A stretch of DNA of 64,000 nt from the NCBI GenBank assembly GCA_951217055.1, contig OX578283.1, positions 61,571,832 to 61,635,831 on the forward strand, given 5' to 3'. Under the pieces are notes generated by a model. The model was given only the letters and a program-made list of their open reading frames with translations, was not told the DNA's origin and ran no database searches. Positions 35,631 to 47,089 of this stretch are shown here, piece after piece. How positions within the stretch are numbered: position 1 is the first letter of the stretch; each line of letters opens with the position of its first letter. Origin of the DNA: Gerris lacustris (taxonomy: Eukaryota > Arthropoda > Insecta > Hemiptera > Gerridae). A program made the translations under genes and the position numbers.

Positions 35631-36430
35631 AAACAATAAATAAATGTAAAATTACGTTTAAATTATCAATATTGTCCAAAAATAATTGAAATTGATAGAA
35701 TCAACTAAAACAAGTATTGTAACAAATGAATTACCTTCTTGTGTTTAAGCTTGTACTTGTCTTCGTAATAGGGTTTCAACAAAACAATTTCAAGGAAACA
35801 TGCTAGTAAATAATACATATTGAAGAACTAGAAGGTTAATACTCATAAAAGTAAACAATACATATTGAAGAACTAGAAGGTTAACACTGATGCAAGTAAA
35901 TAATACATATTGAAGAACTAGAAGGTTAACACTTATGCAAGTAAATAATACATATTGAAGAACTAGAAGGTTAATACTCATGAAAGTAAACAATACATAT
36001 TGAAGAATTAGAAGGTTAACACTGATACAAGTAAATAATATATATTGAAGAACTAGAAGGTTAACACTTACGCAAGTATATAAATAATACATATTGAAGA
36101 ACTAGAAGGTTAATACTCATGAAAGTAAACAATACATATTGAAGAATTAGAAGGTTAACACTGATGCAAGCAAATAATATATATTGAAGAACTAGAAGGT
36201 TAACACTTATGCAAGTAAATAATACATATTGAAGAACTAGAAGGTTAACACAAGTCATGGTAGACAATAAATGAATGTAAAATTACGTTTAAATGATCAA
36301 CATTGTCCAAAAAGCATTGAAATAGATCGAACAACTAAAACAAGAAGTGTAACAAATGGATTGCCTTCTTGTGTTTAGCTTGTACTTGTCTTTAATGGGG
36401 TTTTAATAACAAATTTGCAAAGACTCGTGC
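35631..36430. repeat. Duplicated flank of the 57-bp arrays
   Basis: The segment after array 1 (35631-35800) and that after array 2 (36256-36430) are diverged copies sharing GTAAAATTACGTTTAAAT, ATTGTCCAAAAA, ACAACTAAAACAAG and CCTTCTTGTGTTTA. A third, weaker copy lies at 36890-37020. Array and flank were therefore duplicated together. Confidence 0.8.
35805..36255. repeat. 57-bp tandem repeat, array 2
   Basis: About eight more units of the same repeat. Minus-strand frames of NLLVLQYVLFT repeats are its translation. Three-unit blocks recur, suggesting unequal exchange. Confidence 0.95.
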
Positions 36431-36489
36431 AAGTAAGAAAATACACATATTGAAGAGATAAGGTAGATTAATATAAAATTAATAATAAA

Positions 36490-36870
36490 AATTGCAAGAT
36501 AAAAAGAACTTTTTATATACCTACTACGTTTTTAAATTTTCTGTCATTAATCCTACATTTGAAACCAGTCAAAATGAAGATTGTAAATATGGGACATGCC
36601 AAAACAAATAAAATAACTTACATACTGTTTTTTTAATTAACTTTCCATACAGCACAATTTGCTGAAAACTAATTAAATTTTGCTGAAAGATGGATAATAG
36701 TATTAAAATAATGAATTGTCATCGTGTTCTGAGCTAATCTAAAAGTTTCAAATGTCTAGCTACTCGGGAAGTTAGTTAAAAATCGATTGCAAGATTTGTA
36801 CTGGACAAACAAACAAACAAACAAGAAGGCAAGCTAATAAAAACGTAGTAATAATAAATTAAAATAAAAT
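36490..36870 (+). repeat. Dispersed repeat J, short copy
   Basis: It matches 57.3-58.0 kb in blocks AAGATAAAAAGAACTTTTTA, GTCAAAATGAAGATTGTAAA, CTTTCCATACAGCA, TGTCTAGCTACTCGGGAAGT and GATTGCAAGATTTGTACTGG, ending with an ACAAACAAACAAG tail. It lacks about 365 bp present in the other copy. Confidence 0.75.
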
Positions 36871-37244
36871 TAGCTTGCCATTATCAACTTAAAGTCTCAA
36901 AAATCATTTTAATTGATCGAACAACTAAAAGAAGTAGTTTTACATATAGATCTTCTTCTGTTAAAGGTTTTAATTTTTCTTCGTAATGGGATTTCAATAA
37001 ACAAATTTGCTAGGACCTTACCGTTATCAAAAATTCAGTCCAAAAAAACAATTTATTTAATAAATAATTCTTAAGTTGTGTGAACTTAGATTGTTTTAGA
37101 ATTGTAAATGATTAAATTAAAGTTGGAATTAGCAATATTCTGATCGCTATATCGATTTCACAATGACGTTAAGACATTGTTAGAACATGTAATCATTTTT
37201 CTTAACTCAATAATGCAATTATTGAGCAAGAAGATTAAAAGACG

Positions 37245-37690
37245 ACAAGACTCGGTTACAAACATCTCTGAATCACTTCTATAATTCCAGAGGCGTTTTG
37301 CGGTTTCAAGGAACGAAGTGGGGGTGGACAATTACAGGAGCTCCCTTTAATAACGGTGTGGTGAATCGGCGACGAAGCAGGTTCGACAATAGATGAATGA
37401 GTAGAGAACTGTGAGATGACAATGGACAACAAACCGCAATAGAGCAGGGCCAATGGATGGCCGTGGAAATGAACAATGAAGGCAAGACGGTCCCCAACTA
37501 TATGGAGCTCCCCCTTCTAGCTAACGCTACGGGATCCCAAGCCCAATAACCATACAATAGACGTCGACGGCTACAACATCCGGAGGGGGATAGGCTTTTA
37601 TAGTCAGACATCATTTCCTTGGAACGTGCCGTGCTTTCGAACCTGAGAGCCAGCGTTTTGTACAGCTCCCATCTCTAATAGGCTAATTTA
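37245..37690. other. GC-richer island, possible regulatory element
   Basis: Balanced composition with CpGs and unique sequence (GGTGTGGTGAATCGGCGACG, CTAACGCTACGGGATCCC, ACGTCGACGGCTACAACATC). Minus-strand frames of 63-65 codons exist but resemble no protein family I know and lack splice context. An enhancer or unrecognised 5' exon inside the groucho region is possible. Confidence 0.3.
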
Positions 37691-38094
37691 AATTTCTTCG
37701 ACGTCGCAAGTATAAAGCTACCACTACACAATAACACTCTATATATTACTTCACCATCATTGTCTTATTTATAGACAATAACCATTAATAATAATTGTAC
37801 TACTTCAACCAAGTATTAGATTACCATGAATTTCTATTCATTAAGGCAAAATGCACAAGCATTTAAACAATCGATTTAATAATAATAACCTGACATATCG
37901 TTTTAATTTTAAATCTAATAGAAAGGAAAGTTGACAAAAGATTTGAAATATAACGAAGCAAGCAAAGGGTGACATCGTCTTAACAGGTTTATAATTACGT
38001 GCATTCTATTATATTTCATTTTAACTTGGATTTATATAGCTTTCCTTTGCTACTCTCACACTTATACTATCTAATTTAAGCATATTATGATAAG

Positions 38095-38565
38095 ATATTT
38101 ACCTTCATACAACTTTATAGAAGGATTACCTTAAACTAAGCATAAGGAAAGAAACCTTATAGAAAGGATAGGTTGCTTTTTCAAATAAAGGAAGGAAGGA
38201 TCCTTATGGGAAGGATACTTACTATCTACTTTATATAGAAGGATTACCTTAAACTAAATAAGTATAAGGAAAGAAACTTTATAGAAAGGATAGGTTGCTT
38301 CTTCAAAGAAAGGAAGGATCCTTATGGGAAGGATACTTACCTTTAAACTACTTTATAGAAGGATTACCATAAACTAAGTATAAGGAAAGAAACCTTATAG
38401 AAAGGAGGTTGCTTTTTTAATGAAAGGAAGGAAGGATCCTTATGGGAAGGATACTCACCTTTAAACTACTTTATAAAAGGATTAACTTAAACTATAAGCA
38501 CAAGGAAAGAAACCTTATAGAAAAGATAGGTTCCTTTTTCAAAGAAAACAAATCATTAAGATTGT
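38095..38565. repeat. ~118-bp tandem repeat
   Basis: Four units, each containing GAAGGATTACCTTAAACTAA, AAGGAAAGAAACCTTATAGA, AAGGATAGGTTGCTTTTTCA and GGATCCTTATGGGAAGGATA. The last is truncated and runs into a D copy. Confidence 0.93.
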
Positions 38566-38636
38566 GTTGTAAATTTGGGTTCAATAACCTAAAGCTTAAA
38601 GAGCAGGTAATATTTTCAGGATCTAGGCAACCAAAA

Positions 38637-39255
38637 AAAAAATCGGTCCGAGACAACTCAGACAAACTTTCTCATATACGAGTTTATAATTACTTAGCCC
38701 AGTGTTTCCATTTATTAGTTTTCAAATGTACATTTAAATATTATTGAACATTTCATCAAAATTTATCATAAAAATAACTTCTCCTGGGCGGGGAATCGAA
38801 CCCGGGCTCTCTCCGTCCGCGTTTTAAGCTAATTTCTTAGGAACTAGATTTTTCCCGGGAAAACGGCTTATATCGTTGGATTCGTATTCAAATGGACTAC
38901 ATTTTAGAATTTTTTAATCAAAATAGTCGGAACCGTTTTCGAGAAATAATTTTTTTTCATGTTTTTTTCAGAGTTTTTGGGGGGTTGCGCCCCCAAATTT
39001 AGAGCTAAAATTCATTTCTCGATTTCGCCTCGGGGTATGATTTTTCTGAAGATGTATGCCAAATTTCGTCAAAATCGGCCCAGTAGTTTAGGCTCCAGGC
39101 GTCTGCACAGACGACAGACGACAGACAGACAGACATTTTTTAAAAACCACTTTTTTGGACTCAGGGGACCTCAAAACGTGTAAATCCAACAAAATCTCAA
39201 AATCGAATTTTTGCGCCATCACAATACTTTCTCTTTATATGAGAAAGTAAAAATA
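38637..39255 (+). mobile_element. Repeat D, longest copy (~615 bp)
   Basis: Starting after an A-run with TCGGTCCGAGACAACTCAGA, it carries ACTTTCTCATATA about 22 bp in, a tRNA-like B box on the minus strand (38792-38802), CGGGAAAACGGCTTATATCG, a GTTGCGCCCCCAAATTT block, CCAAATTTCGTCAAAATCGG, GACAGACGACAGACAGACAG, GGACTCAGGGGACCTCAAAA and the terminal GCGCCATCACAATACTTTCT, loop, GAGAAAGT hairpin with an A-run. The frames read through it are not real genes. The inverted 5' subterminal and 3' terminal motifs suggest a HINE-like element. Confidence 0.88.
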
Positions 39256-39955
39256 TTTACACCACTTAAAAGGACCAGTATCGGATATTGTCGTTATAAG
39301 TTGTCAAAATCAATCTATTTTATCCAATAAATATGGTAATTTAGTTGATATTTAACTGGATTATATCTAGTTTGAAGCAACTAACCTAGTTATTTATGAA
39401 TAAGCAACAACTAATTTATAAATAAATATATTACATACTTAAGTAAAGGAATTAAAGACTAAAAACTGTAAAATCAACTTTTTTACATATTAATATTCAA
39501 TATTTATGTTGTAGTTATGCATCTTCTTTTGTATAGATTGCATGTAAGTGTAATATCCAACGATTTGCATTTTAACAGTGCTTAATAAGGTGAAGTAAAT
39601 AAGGTGAATTATTTATGGGTTTTATTAAACGAGAATTTTAGTAGTTGTTTGATTCGGTTGCAATAAGGTGACTTTAAGAAAGAGATTGTTAACGTCCTTG
39701 AGTCATATAAGCTCTATCTAGGTGTAGAATGACGGTAAACGTAATAATTCAACAAAGACTAAAATATGACTTGTAATGACAATCGTTTTGAAATGCAGAT
39801 AAATTTGAGAGAAAAAAAAGAACGAGAAGGAAATGGAATAGGGTGCTGCTCGGAAAATAATAATAAAATGAAGAAGACAATTTTTTTTTTTTTTTACAGA
39901 GCAATCGTACCCAATTTTATGATTGAAGAGAATCGATTCGTCAATCCCCAGAATC
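39255..39955. other. No feature seen
   Basis: AT-rich, unique sequence with a T-run near 39882. GTGAAGTAAATAAGGTGAATTATT near 39590 is a short local duplication. Confidence 0.5.
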
Positions 39956-39959
39956 AGAT

Positions 39960-40700
39960 TAGGTGGAAGATTCGAAGGGGAGACTTCGCCAGAGGGAGAC
40001 CCTTATTGAATTGAAATGCTGTTACGGTACAAGAATAAGAGGGGAAGAAACGACAGGGGTCCTGGCATAAAGAGACAAAATAAATAAAGAATACTGTTGG
40101 AAGAAAATGGGAGGTTATAAATGGTTGGTGGAGGAAGGAGATGGCTGATAGGAAAAAATGAGGGAAAGAAAATGAATTCAATCAATTTGTTCGGAGTTTT
40201 GGAAGAGAGGAGGTTTACAAAAAAAGAGAATTGAGTAAGTGAAATTGAAGCGGAAGAATCAGTTAAGAGGACGGTGGAGGGATAATGGGTATTTGGAGGG
40301 GGGGAATTGAGAGGGTCAGAGGAGAAGGAAATGGCCCATTTAGTGTGGAGTATACAGTGGAGTCGGCAAACTAGGAGGGAGACTAGTAGGATGGAGATGT
40401 AGGAGGGTTTAGAACCTAACTTCCGCCCAGAACTGAAGGGAGAGGCAATCAAATGGACCAGAAACCAGAACCGTATATCTAAACACACCCAACAGCCACG
40501 AGACAGTATGGACACGGACAGCCTGGGGCTTGACACGTTTACACCTAGTCAGAGAGTCGGTGGGAACATGAGATAATACCTGAGTAAACATCTGTTTAAC
40601 ACATGCATCTCTCCCCCACTTCATATCGGTTCGAAAGGGAAACGACAGAAGGGAGGGATTCGCTGCCAGATTAAATTAGGTGCTCTCTAATCTCCCAGAC
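39960..40700. other. Purine-rich, less AT-rich unique block
   Basis: The plus strand is rich in GGAG/GGAAG words. A 178-codon open frame exists on the minus strand (40003-40536), but it begins with GTG and is rich in Ser, Pro, Leu and Phe, as expected from a pyrimidine-rich strand. I do not call it a gene. The end (40580-40624) holds a minus-strand ATG frame of 15 codons closed by CAG then GTATTA, discussed as a speculative first exon. Confidence 0.3.
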
Positions 40701-41900
40701 ATTAATAACCATCGAGAACTAAAGACCTTCGATCGATAGACCGGCACGGAAAACCCCCACTCAAATTGCTTCATCCCTCATCTAATTTGCAATTAACAAG
40801 AAAGAATGGGCCCGGTTCATTAGAGAACAAAAGAGTGTATGTGAGCTAAACTCCTGTGTAAACATGCTGAACGTGTTAGTAATGCTATAATGGAAACCAC
40901 ATGTGCCTTCTTAAAACATCTGTAAAACACAAATGAGTAATAACCGCATTTCTAATAGCGATCTTAAAAGAAAATATACAATTCAAAAGCTCTATTCAAA
41001 ACACAAATTTGTCGCTTTTTTTTATTGTGTCTTTTACAAGATTTGTAAACTTTGCAATAAAGATTATTATTACTAAATTACTTTAAGATCATTATCTATA
41101 GTCAGAAAGAGAGAACCATAAACTTCATTTATCAGCAACAATCAGATAAAAATAAGTACTCGTTTGTGCTAACTCAACGGTAAGATTAACCGTCTGCTAA
41201 TGAGGCTTTAAGCTTTAATAGCTGCAGTCTGCACCGCGAGTTAAAATCTCATCTAATCCACAAAGGCGGCGAGGAAATGTCGCTTCAGCGCTCTGTCAAA
41301 TTGTCAATTAGCCGATCTGGTGTCGGAGTTTGTCTGGAAGAGATGAAGGGAAATAAGCTTGTTTAATTAGGGCCCTGTCGTCTGGAGACGTGTCCCTTAG
41401 GGTTTCTCTAGAAACCTATTAATCTCTTCTAAGTTGGTCTCGCAGAATAGTATCTCAAGGTTTAGCCCGGGTTCATCCTTTATTAATAAGTTACACCCCC
41501 ACTGTTCCTATTCCCCTCGGCGGCGTTTCTCATAGTAATTTGGTGGAAACATCGCTTGCTTTATCTCGTCCTCGGTGGAACAGCGCTGGAAACATCGGTT
41601 GTTTCGTCTAATTCCGACGGAGTTCGCTCGGTAGCCGGTCGCTTCCTACCATGGCATCCTTCCCTTATTACCTTTACAGCGGCTGATGGATGTTATCCTC
41701 CTTGCCTAATGAATATTTCCTTCCTTTAGACATCCTGCTTCCAGCTTCTAACCCCGAATGTCTAATCTCCTTTAAACCACACTAAACTCTAATCACCTAT
41801 TCCTCGTCTTTATTCCTCTATCTCTAAAGTCGATAAAGGCATCAGGATACGATGTTCTTTTCGAATATTCAACCTAGCTCATTTGTGAAGAAGGTTCCGA
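40700..41900. promoter_or_regulatory. Candidate cis-regulatory block in groucho region
   Basis: This is the longest stretch of balanced base composition in the window, with CpGs, no repeat copies and no sustained reading frame. It is dense in words that developmental factors commonly bind: TGTAAACATG and TAAACA (forkhead-like), AACAAAAG (Sox-like), repeated CTAATT/AATTAG/TTAATTAG (homeodomain-like) and ATCAGATAA (GATA-like). Such words are short and occur by chance, so the call rests mainly on composition and lack of repeats. Confidence 0.35.
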
Positions 41901-43250
41901 TGAGTGAACATCAAGATTGACCACTTTTTCAAAACAAACAACCGTAACGCGTACTGCGAAATAGAATTACAAGCGAGATAAATTATTAAACACATGAGCC
42001 ATTTCACATCTTAATTGTATTACAACTCGCTTTTATGCGTGAAACATTAAGAATGTCAAGGTAACAATTCAATAGCCAAGGGATTAAGATTTTATAAGAG
42101 ATTGTTAAAGCATTAGAGCATTAAAACGGAGGAAAAAGTATGTTTTGATCTTCTTTAAATGTTTTTGTATTACATAAAAAAGGTTAAATCTTCAAACGAA
42201 AAAAGGACGAAATAAAAGAAGACAGGAAAAAAAACTGATAATAACCAGAACCTAAAAAAGTCAATTTGGCAGAGGGTCTTAAAGTTAGATAAAACGACAA
42301 TACGGAACGGACGTTTTTTTTCTCTCTTCCTTTTATAGGTGACGTTTATTTTTTGTAGTTGTAAAACCGTGGAGGCAGGTGGGGTTGAAAAAAAAAAAAG
42401 GAAAGAGAAAAAGTTATAAGAAAGGGAGGGAGTAAAAATCCCGACAATAAATCACAGAAGCACCCTTCAGGGTATCGAGAACAGGGTAAACAAAAGAAGG
42501 GGAAGGAGCAAAAGCGTATTGTATAGGAGCAGGTATACAGTAAGGATACCTACCGAGGGACCTGGTACTGAGCAGAATATTTTTAAAAATACGAAGTATA
42601 AGGCTTTCTAGATGGGAGTTTTTCAAAGGAAATCGGTTGAAGGGGAAGGTTATCTCGTGTTACCCTACTCGTATAAAAAAGATGGAACTTTCTGAAGGGT
42701 ATGAAATATAAAAAAAAGGTTTTTTAGGTCGGATAGGGTGGTAGGAAGGGGAAAAAAGGACCTCAAGAACCCAACCCTCAGACTGTAAATCAGATAAAAG
42801 AGAGGATCGAAGAGTGAAGCTTGTGGAACACCTCGACCTTTTAGAAACAAACTTAGTGAACCTGAAACGGTGAAAAGACCTGACCCTTTCCTTCATGGAA
42901 ATATGTCACAGGGTGAGATGAGATATCACAGCACCGTGTCCTTCCAATTCCAACCAACCATGTCCTTAAAATATTTATGTATTAAATATGTGAAAACAAG
43001 TATTTAGAAAATAAAAGACACGTGTCAGCTGTGAAAACTTATACTCCAAACAATAAGTTCTTTATTAATATAACATTAAATTACGTTATCACTAAATATT
43101 CAAATCAAAGAATTTCAATATGTATACAAAACATCTATCTATGCACTTTAAAAGTATATATACATACAAAAATGTAAGGATAACAACTTATTCTCGATAA
43201 TTTATACTAATAAAAATGATAAATTCATTAACGCATAACGATTATGAATT
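41900..43250. other. No confident feature
   Basis: Mixed AT-rich DNA with a less AT-rich part at 42410-42940. Minus-strand frames there (60-78 codons) overlap one another and match no family I know. Confidence 0.4.
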
Positions 43251-43278
43251 CAGTTCATCACAGGTCTGTGATGAACTG
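43251..43278. repeat. Perfect 13-bp palindrome with GT loop
   Basis: CAGTTCATCACAG is mirrored exactly by CTGTGATGAACTG, separated by two bases. Confidence 0.95.
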
Positions 43279-43329
43279 ATAACCAATTAAGATTAAGAAA
43301 AACAATCTAATAAATAAAATAGATCATTT

Positions 43330-43695
43330 TAAACAATTACAACTTTTATCTCCTTTAATAAAATGTCGATAAACAACTACAACTTTTATCTCCTATAAAT
43401 ATAATGTCGATAAACAACTACAACTTTTATCCCCTTTAATAAAAAGTCGATAAATAGTACAACTTTTATCTCCTTTAATAAAATGTCGATAAACAACTAC
43501 AACTTTTATCTCCTATAAATATAATGTCGATAAACAACTACAACTTTTATCCCCTTTAATAAAAAGTCGATAAATAGTACAAATTTTATCACCTTTAATA
43601 AAATGTCGATAAACATCTACAACTTTTATCTCCTTTAAATAAAATGTCGATAAAAAACTACAACTTTTATCTCCTTTAAATAAAATGACAATAAA
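43330..43695. repeat. ~40-bp minisatellite with 120-bp higher-order unit
   Basis: Nine units of AACTACAACTTTTATCTCCT, an A/T spacer and GTCGATAA. The three-unit block at about 43373-43492 is repeated almost exactly at 43493-43612. Confidence 0.95.
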
Positions 43696-43699
43696 CAAT

Positions 43700-45045
43700 A
43701 ACAGTGGTTGCAAACAAATAATAAAAGTAAAGTTAAAAGCCGCAATAACATTTCATCGTTAAACAACGATAATAATAAAGTTAACAAATAATTTCGTTAC
43801 AGACAATGTAACATCAAATAGAAACAAAAACTCTAACAATACTCTACTAGAGTAAGTTTCTTTAAGTTTATTCTTATTTATTTCAATTTAGAAATAAATA
43901 AATAAGACATAGCAATTACATTATTTGTTTCTCAAAATGTATATTAAAATTATTAATTGAATTAATTATGTAATATAAAAATCATAAATTAATTAATCTT
44001 TATAAAAAATTCAGAACAGATAGTTTAAAATTAAATTTAACCCGGTAATTAAAACAACAAATATTAACAGACCATTTAGTCCATTTAAAATTAAAGGTGA
44101 AATCTTGTATTTATTTAATTAGATTATAATGGTTTATTAGATTAAAAAAACAACCTTAAATGAGTCATAAAACTGTTAATTATTCTTTTTTTGTATTATC
44201 TGTTATGTGAATACATTAAAACCATTCTATACAAAATAAATAAATAATGATGGCATGATGCCATCACATTTCAAAACAGGTTTTGATGAAGAATATATTT
44301 CGGAAGAATACATTTAGAATACATTTCTAACTAAATTAATTAATTAAATTATCAAATCGAATCTACAGTTGAGAAACATTTCCTAAAAGATTAATTTTAA
44401 ACGGCAGATCTAAAAAATTTAAAAATAAATTCTAAACAGTAACATTTCTGGGTTCAAAATTCTAAGGGTGAATGAACATATGATTTATATTACGACACTA
44501 ATAATACATAAAATGACAGATTTGATTTACTAATTACAGAAATTAACGAAGCAAGAAAAAAATAGATATAGGTATGTGTGTATACATATACCTACAGTTC
44601 TATCTTTAGATATTAAAAGATGAAAGAAAATTAATATTTTTGCATCTTACATCAAAGAAGTAAATTATAGTATTCTATCAACACTACAAGCCACAAAGCT
44701 CAGGTTTTATTTAAATAAATAATTAATTTGTTATAGCTTAATTAGTCATAGTGTATTTTGCCTTCTAGTTTTAGCTTTTCTCATGCGTAAAATCAAAATA
44801 ACGTCACATGTGAAATATGTCTAGTTCAATGGCCAAACAACGTCTTCAATTAAACTATTATTAAAAATGAATCACAAATTGACTTGATTGTTAAAAATTA
44901 AGAACTAATAATTATTAAATTAACTACCGTTAATTTTACTCCTGCTATTTCTGTTTATAAAGAATAAAGTAAGTGACTAAAACGTCATTAATCATTAAAT
45001 TCTTAAAGCAAATAAAACAAAAATATTGATAAGCGGGCACAACTT
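43700..45045. other. No feature seen
   Basis: AT-rich unique DNA. A small palindrome GATGGCATGATGCCATC is at 44252-44268, and AGTTCAATGGCCAAACAACG near 44823 is a weak relic of element P. Confidence 0.45.
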
Positions 45046-45049
45046 ATAT

Positions 45050-45125
45050 TTTGTTTAGCAAATTCAGAGTACGTCTGAAGAAGTATACAACGTATAAGAA
45101 AGTGTACTGAATTCGCTTAACAAAA
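45050..45125. mobile_element. Penelope-like hairpin remnant
   Basis: TTTGTTTAGCAAATTCAGAG is mirrored by CTGAATTCGCTTAACAAA around GTCTGAAGAAGTATACAACG and AAGAAAG. The CTGAAGA, stem (GTATAC/GTATA), GAAAG order parallels elements P and F, though without the C after GAAA. Confidence 0.4.
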
Positions 45126-45816
45126 AGATATTTGAGTGTGGATATCAATTTAATATATATATATATAAATATATTTATTCAAAAAAATGTTTAACAGCTA
45201 AAATACAGAAAAGGAAGCCTATATATTAATAGTATTTGCCGATGTAAAAGCGTTAGTACAGAAAATAACATAATATTTACAAAAAATAACGTAAATGAAA
45301 AATTTAAATTAGGAATAACAATTAAAAAAAAGCTTAGACTATAATCGGCTTCAAGAATCGTAATTTAAAAAAAAAAAAATACATTTTATAAATTTTAAAA
45401 TACACATAAAAGCGAGGCGTTGAGAATATTTTTTTCTGTTCTCTATATGTATGAATGACAAATAACATTTTTAAAATCTTTAGCTCAAAAAAGTATTTAT
45501 TTTTTGTTTTTTTAAATAAATATTGTAAGCTTCTTTTTTAAAAAAAAGAAAACAAACAAAACAAAAACACATCAGACATCAGATAACATTTTACATCGTT
45601 CTTACTGAATATGTTATAAGATAAAGATTAGTGAGAGAGGAACAAATAATTCAAAAAAAAAAGAAGCTGGAAATAGTAGGATCTTATTAGCAAATAAACA
45701 AAAGAGATAAACGAGCAGTTCAGTTCGTTTTTAAAAAAAGGAATCTGAAAGAGTCAGTTTTAAACTGTCAGACAAAAACAACTGAACAAGAAACCACCAT
45801 TATCCAATCTGTATCC

Positions 45817-45847
<31 letters not shown>

Positions 45848-46380
45848 AAAAAAAAAGAACACAACAAACAGCACTGTCTTGTCAGTCTGAACAATAATAA
45901 ACAACCCTGGCGCTTATAAAAACAACACTGATAACAGCTACAATAATAATTACCAATCTACAAACTCGGCTCCAAACTAGATGCCCCATGTCCATTCGGA
46001 ATTCTCAAACAACCTTTATTTTATATTTATGTAGTGGCGAAAAAAAAAAGTTAATTAAAACAACTCAACTCTTTAAAGTTGTTAATAGAACGGAATATAT
46101 ATGTATAAAAGAAAGGATACGAATTTAAATACATCAAAGGCGAAGAATTGAGAAGGTATAGAATAATAAATTTTAAAATCTTTATACATGATTTTTTTTT
46201 CAAGTTTACAAAATAACTAAAAAAATTGAATGTTTCTTGTTTTGTTATTTTTAACATGATTTATGTAAATATTGAAGTTATAACAATATAGGGGTTAAAA
46301 TTTTGAAACGCATTTTCTTTCCATTGCGATTTTTATACTCCCTAAAGTAAAGCCCCTCCTTAAATTTTACTTTACTTGCA
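45126..46380. other. No feature beyond low complexity
   Basis: A/T runs and a (GA)n tract at 45819-45845. I see no gene. Confidence 0.5.
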
Positions 46381-46384
46381 TTAT

Positions 46385-46565
46385 ATTTTGTAATATAGAG
46401 GTAATAGTACATTACGCGTCTAGTGCGGAAAGTAGCATTTTGCATGCGAGTGTGGAGTTTGCACCCGAGCGGTAGCGAGGGTAGTAAAACCACAGGAGCA
46501 AAGCAAATTGCAGTTTTCGCACGAGTTTCGTACCGTACTTTACCTACGGTTGTTGGATTTTGATT
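46385..46565. repeat. CpG-rich inverted segment, probable short mobile element
   Basis: GTGCGGAAAGTAGCATTTTG near 46422 and AAATTGCAGTTTTCGCACGA near 46503 are imperfect inverted copies around GAGCGGTAGCGAGGGTAGTA. A 100-codon minus-strand frame with an ATG (46278-46580) crosses it, but it resembles no protein I know and is probably accidental. Confidence 0.4.
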
Positions 46566-47089
46566 AATAAATACAGACATTTTTTTAATAAACTTCCTAT
46601 ATGTAAGTTCTTATTTCTCTTTTGATAAAGATGACATTAATTCATTAATTGTATTATGTGCCGAATTAATTATTTCGGGAGGCGTATTATTCTCCTCATT
46701 TTCTCGTCATAATGACATAAATCAATAATTGTTTTTCACTGAAAACTCGATATAAACAGTTACTTTAATTAAACAAACAGCGAATTAGTTTTGTTAAATG
46801 TAAACAAACTCGCTAATCGTGCGTTAAGTTAAGGTGAAGAATCCTTCAGTTTTACAGCACAAGGGCGGAAAAAAGAGGAATTATGAAACGCGCATGCGCA
46901 ATGAATAGAGTACGTAAAGAATCACTTTCTACGCATCTAAACAGAGATACAATGTTTATATTTCGAAACAATCCTAGATAAAATAACTTTACATATATTC
47001 ACACTTACTTTCAGAATTGAGATCAAAAATTATATATGTTTAGCCATTTTTTAAATATATTATTATGAAAGAACAACAAAGATTAATCC

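Noticed and set aside
35790..36267. Leucine-rich repeat-like protein (NLLVLQYVLFT repeats)
   Set aside because: It is the translation of the 57-bp tandem repeat and is interrupted wherever unit length changes.
38959..39183. Coding frame at 38959-39183 and the matching one at 59249-59431
   Set aside because: Both are the same non-coding repeat D read in opposite orientations.
40003..40536. Longest non-microsatellite open frame (178 codons, minus strand)
   Set aside because: It starts at GTG, not ATG, and is rich in Ser, Pro, Leu and Phe from a pyrimidine-rich strand. It matches no family I know and has no splice context.
46278..46580. 100-codon frame with an ATG as a possible gene
   Set aside because: It crosses an inverted CpG-rich segment and AT-rich flanks, shows no recognisable domain and has no promoter or splice context.
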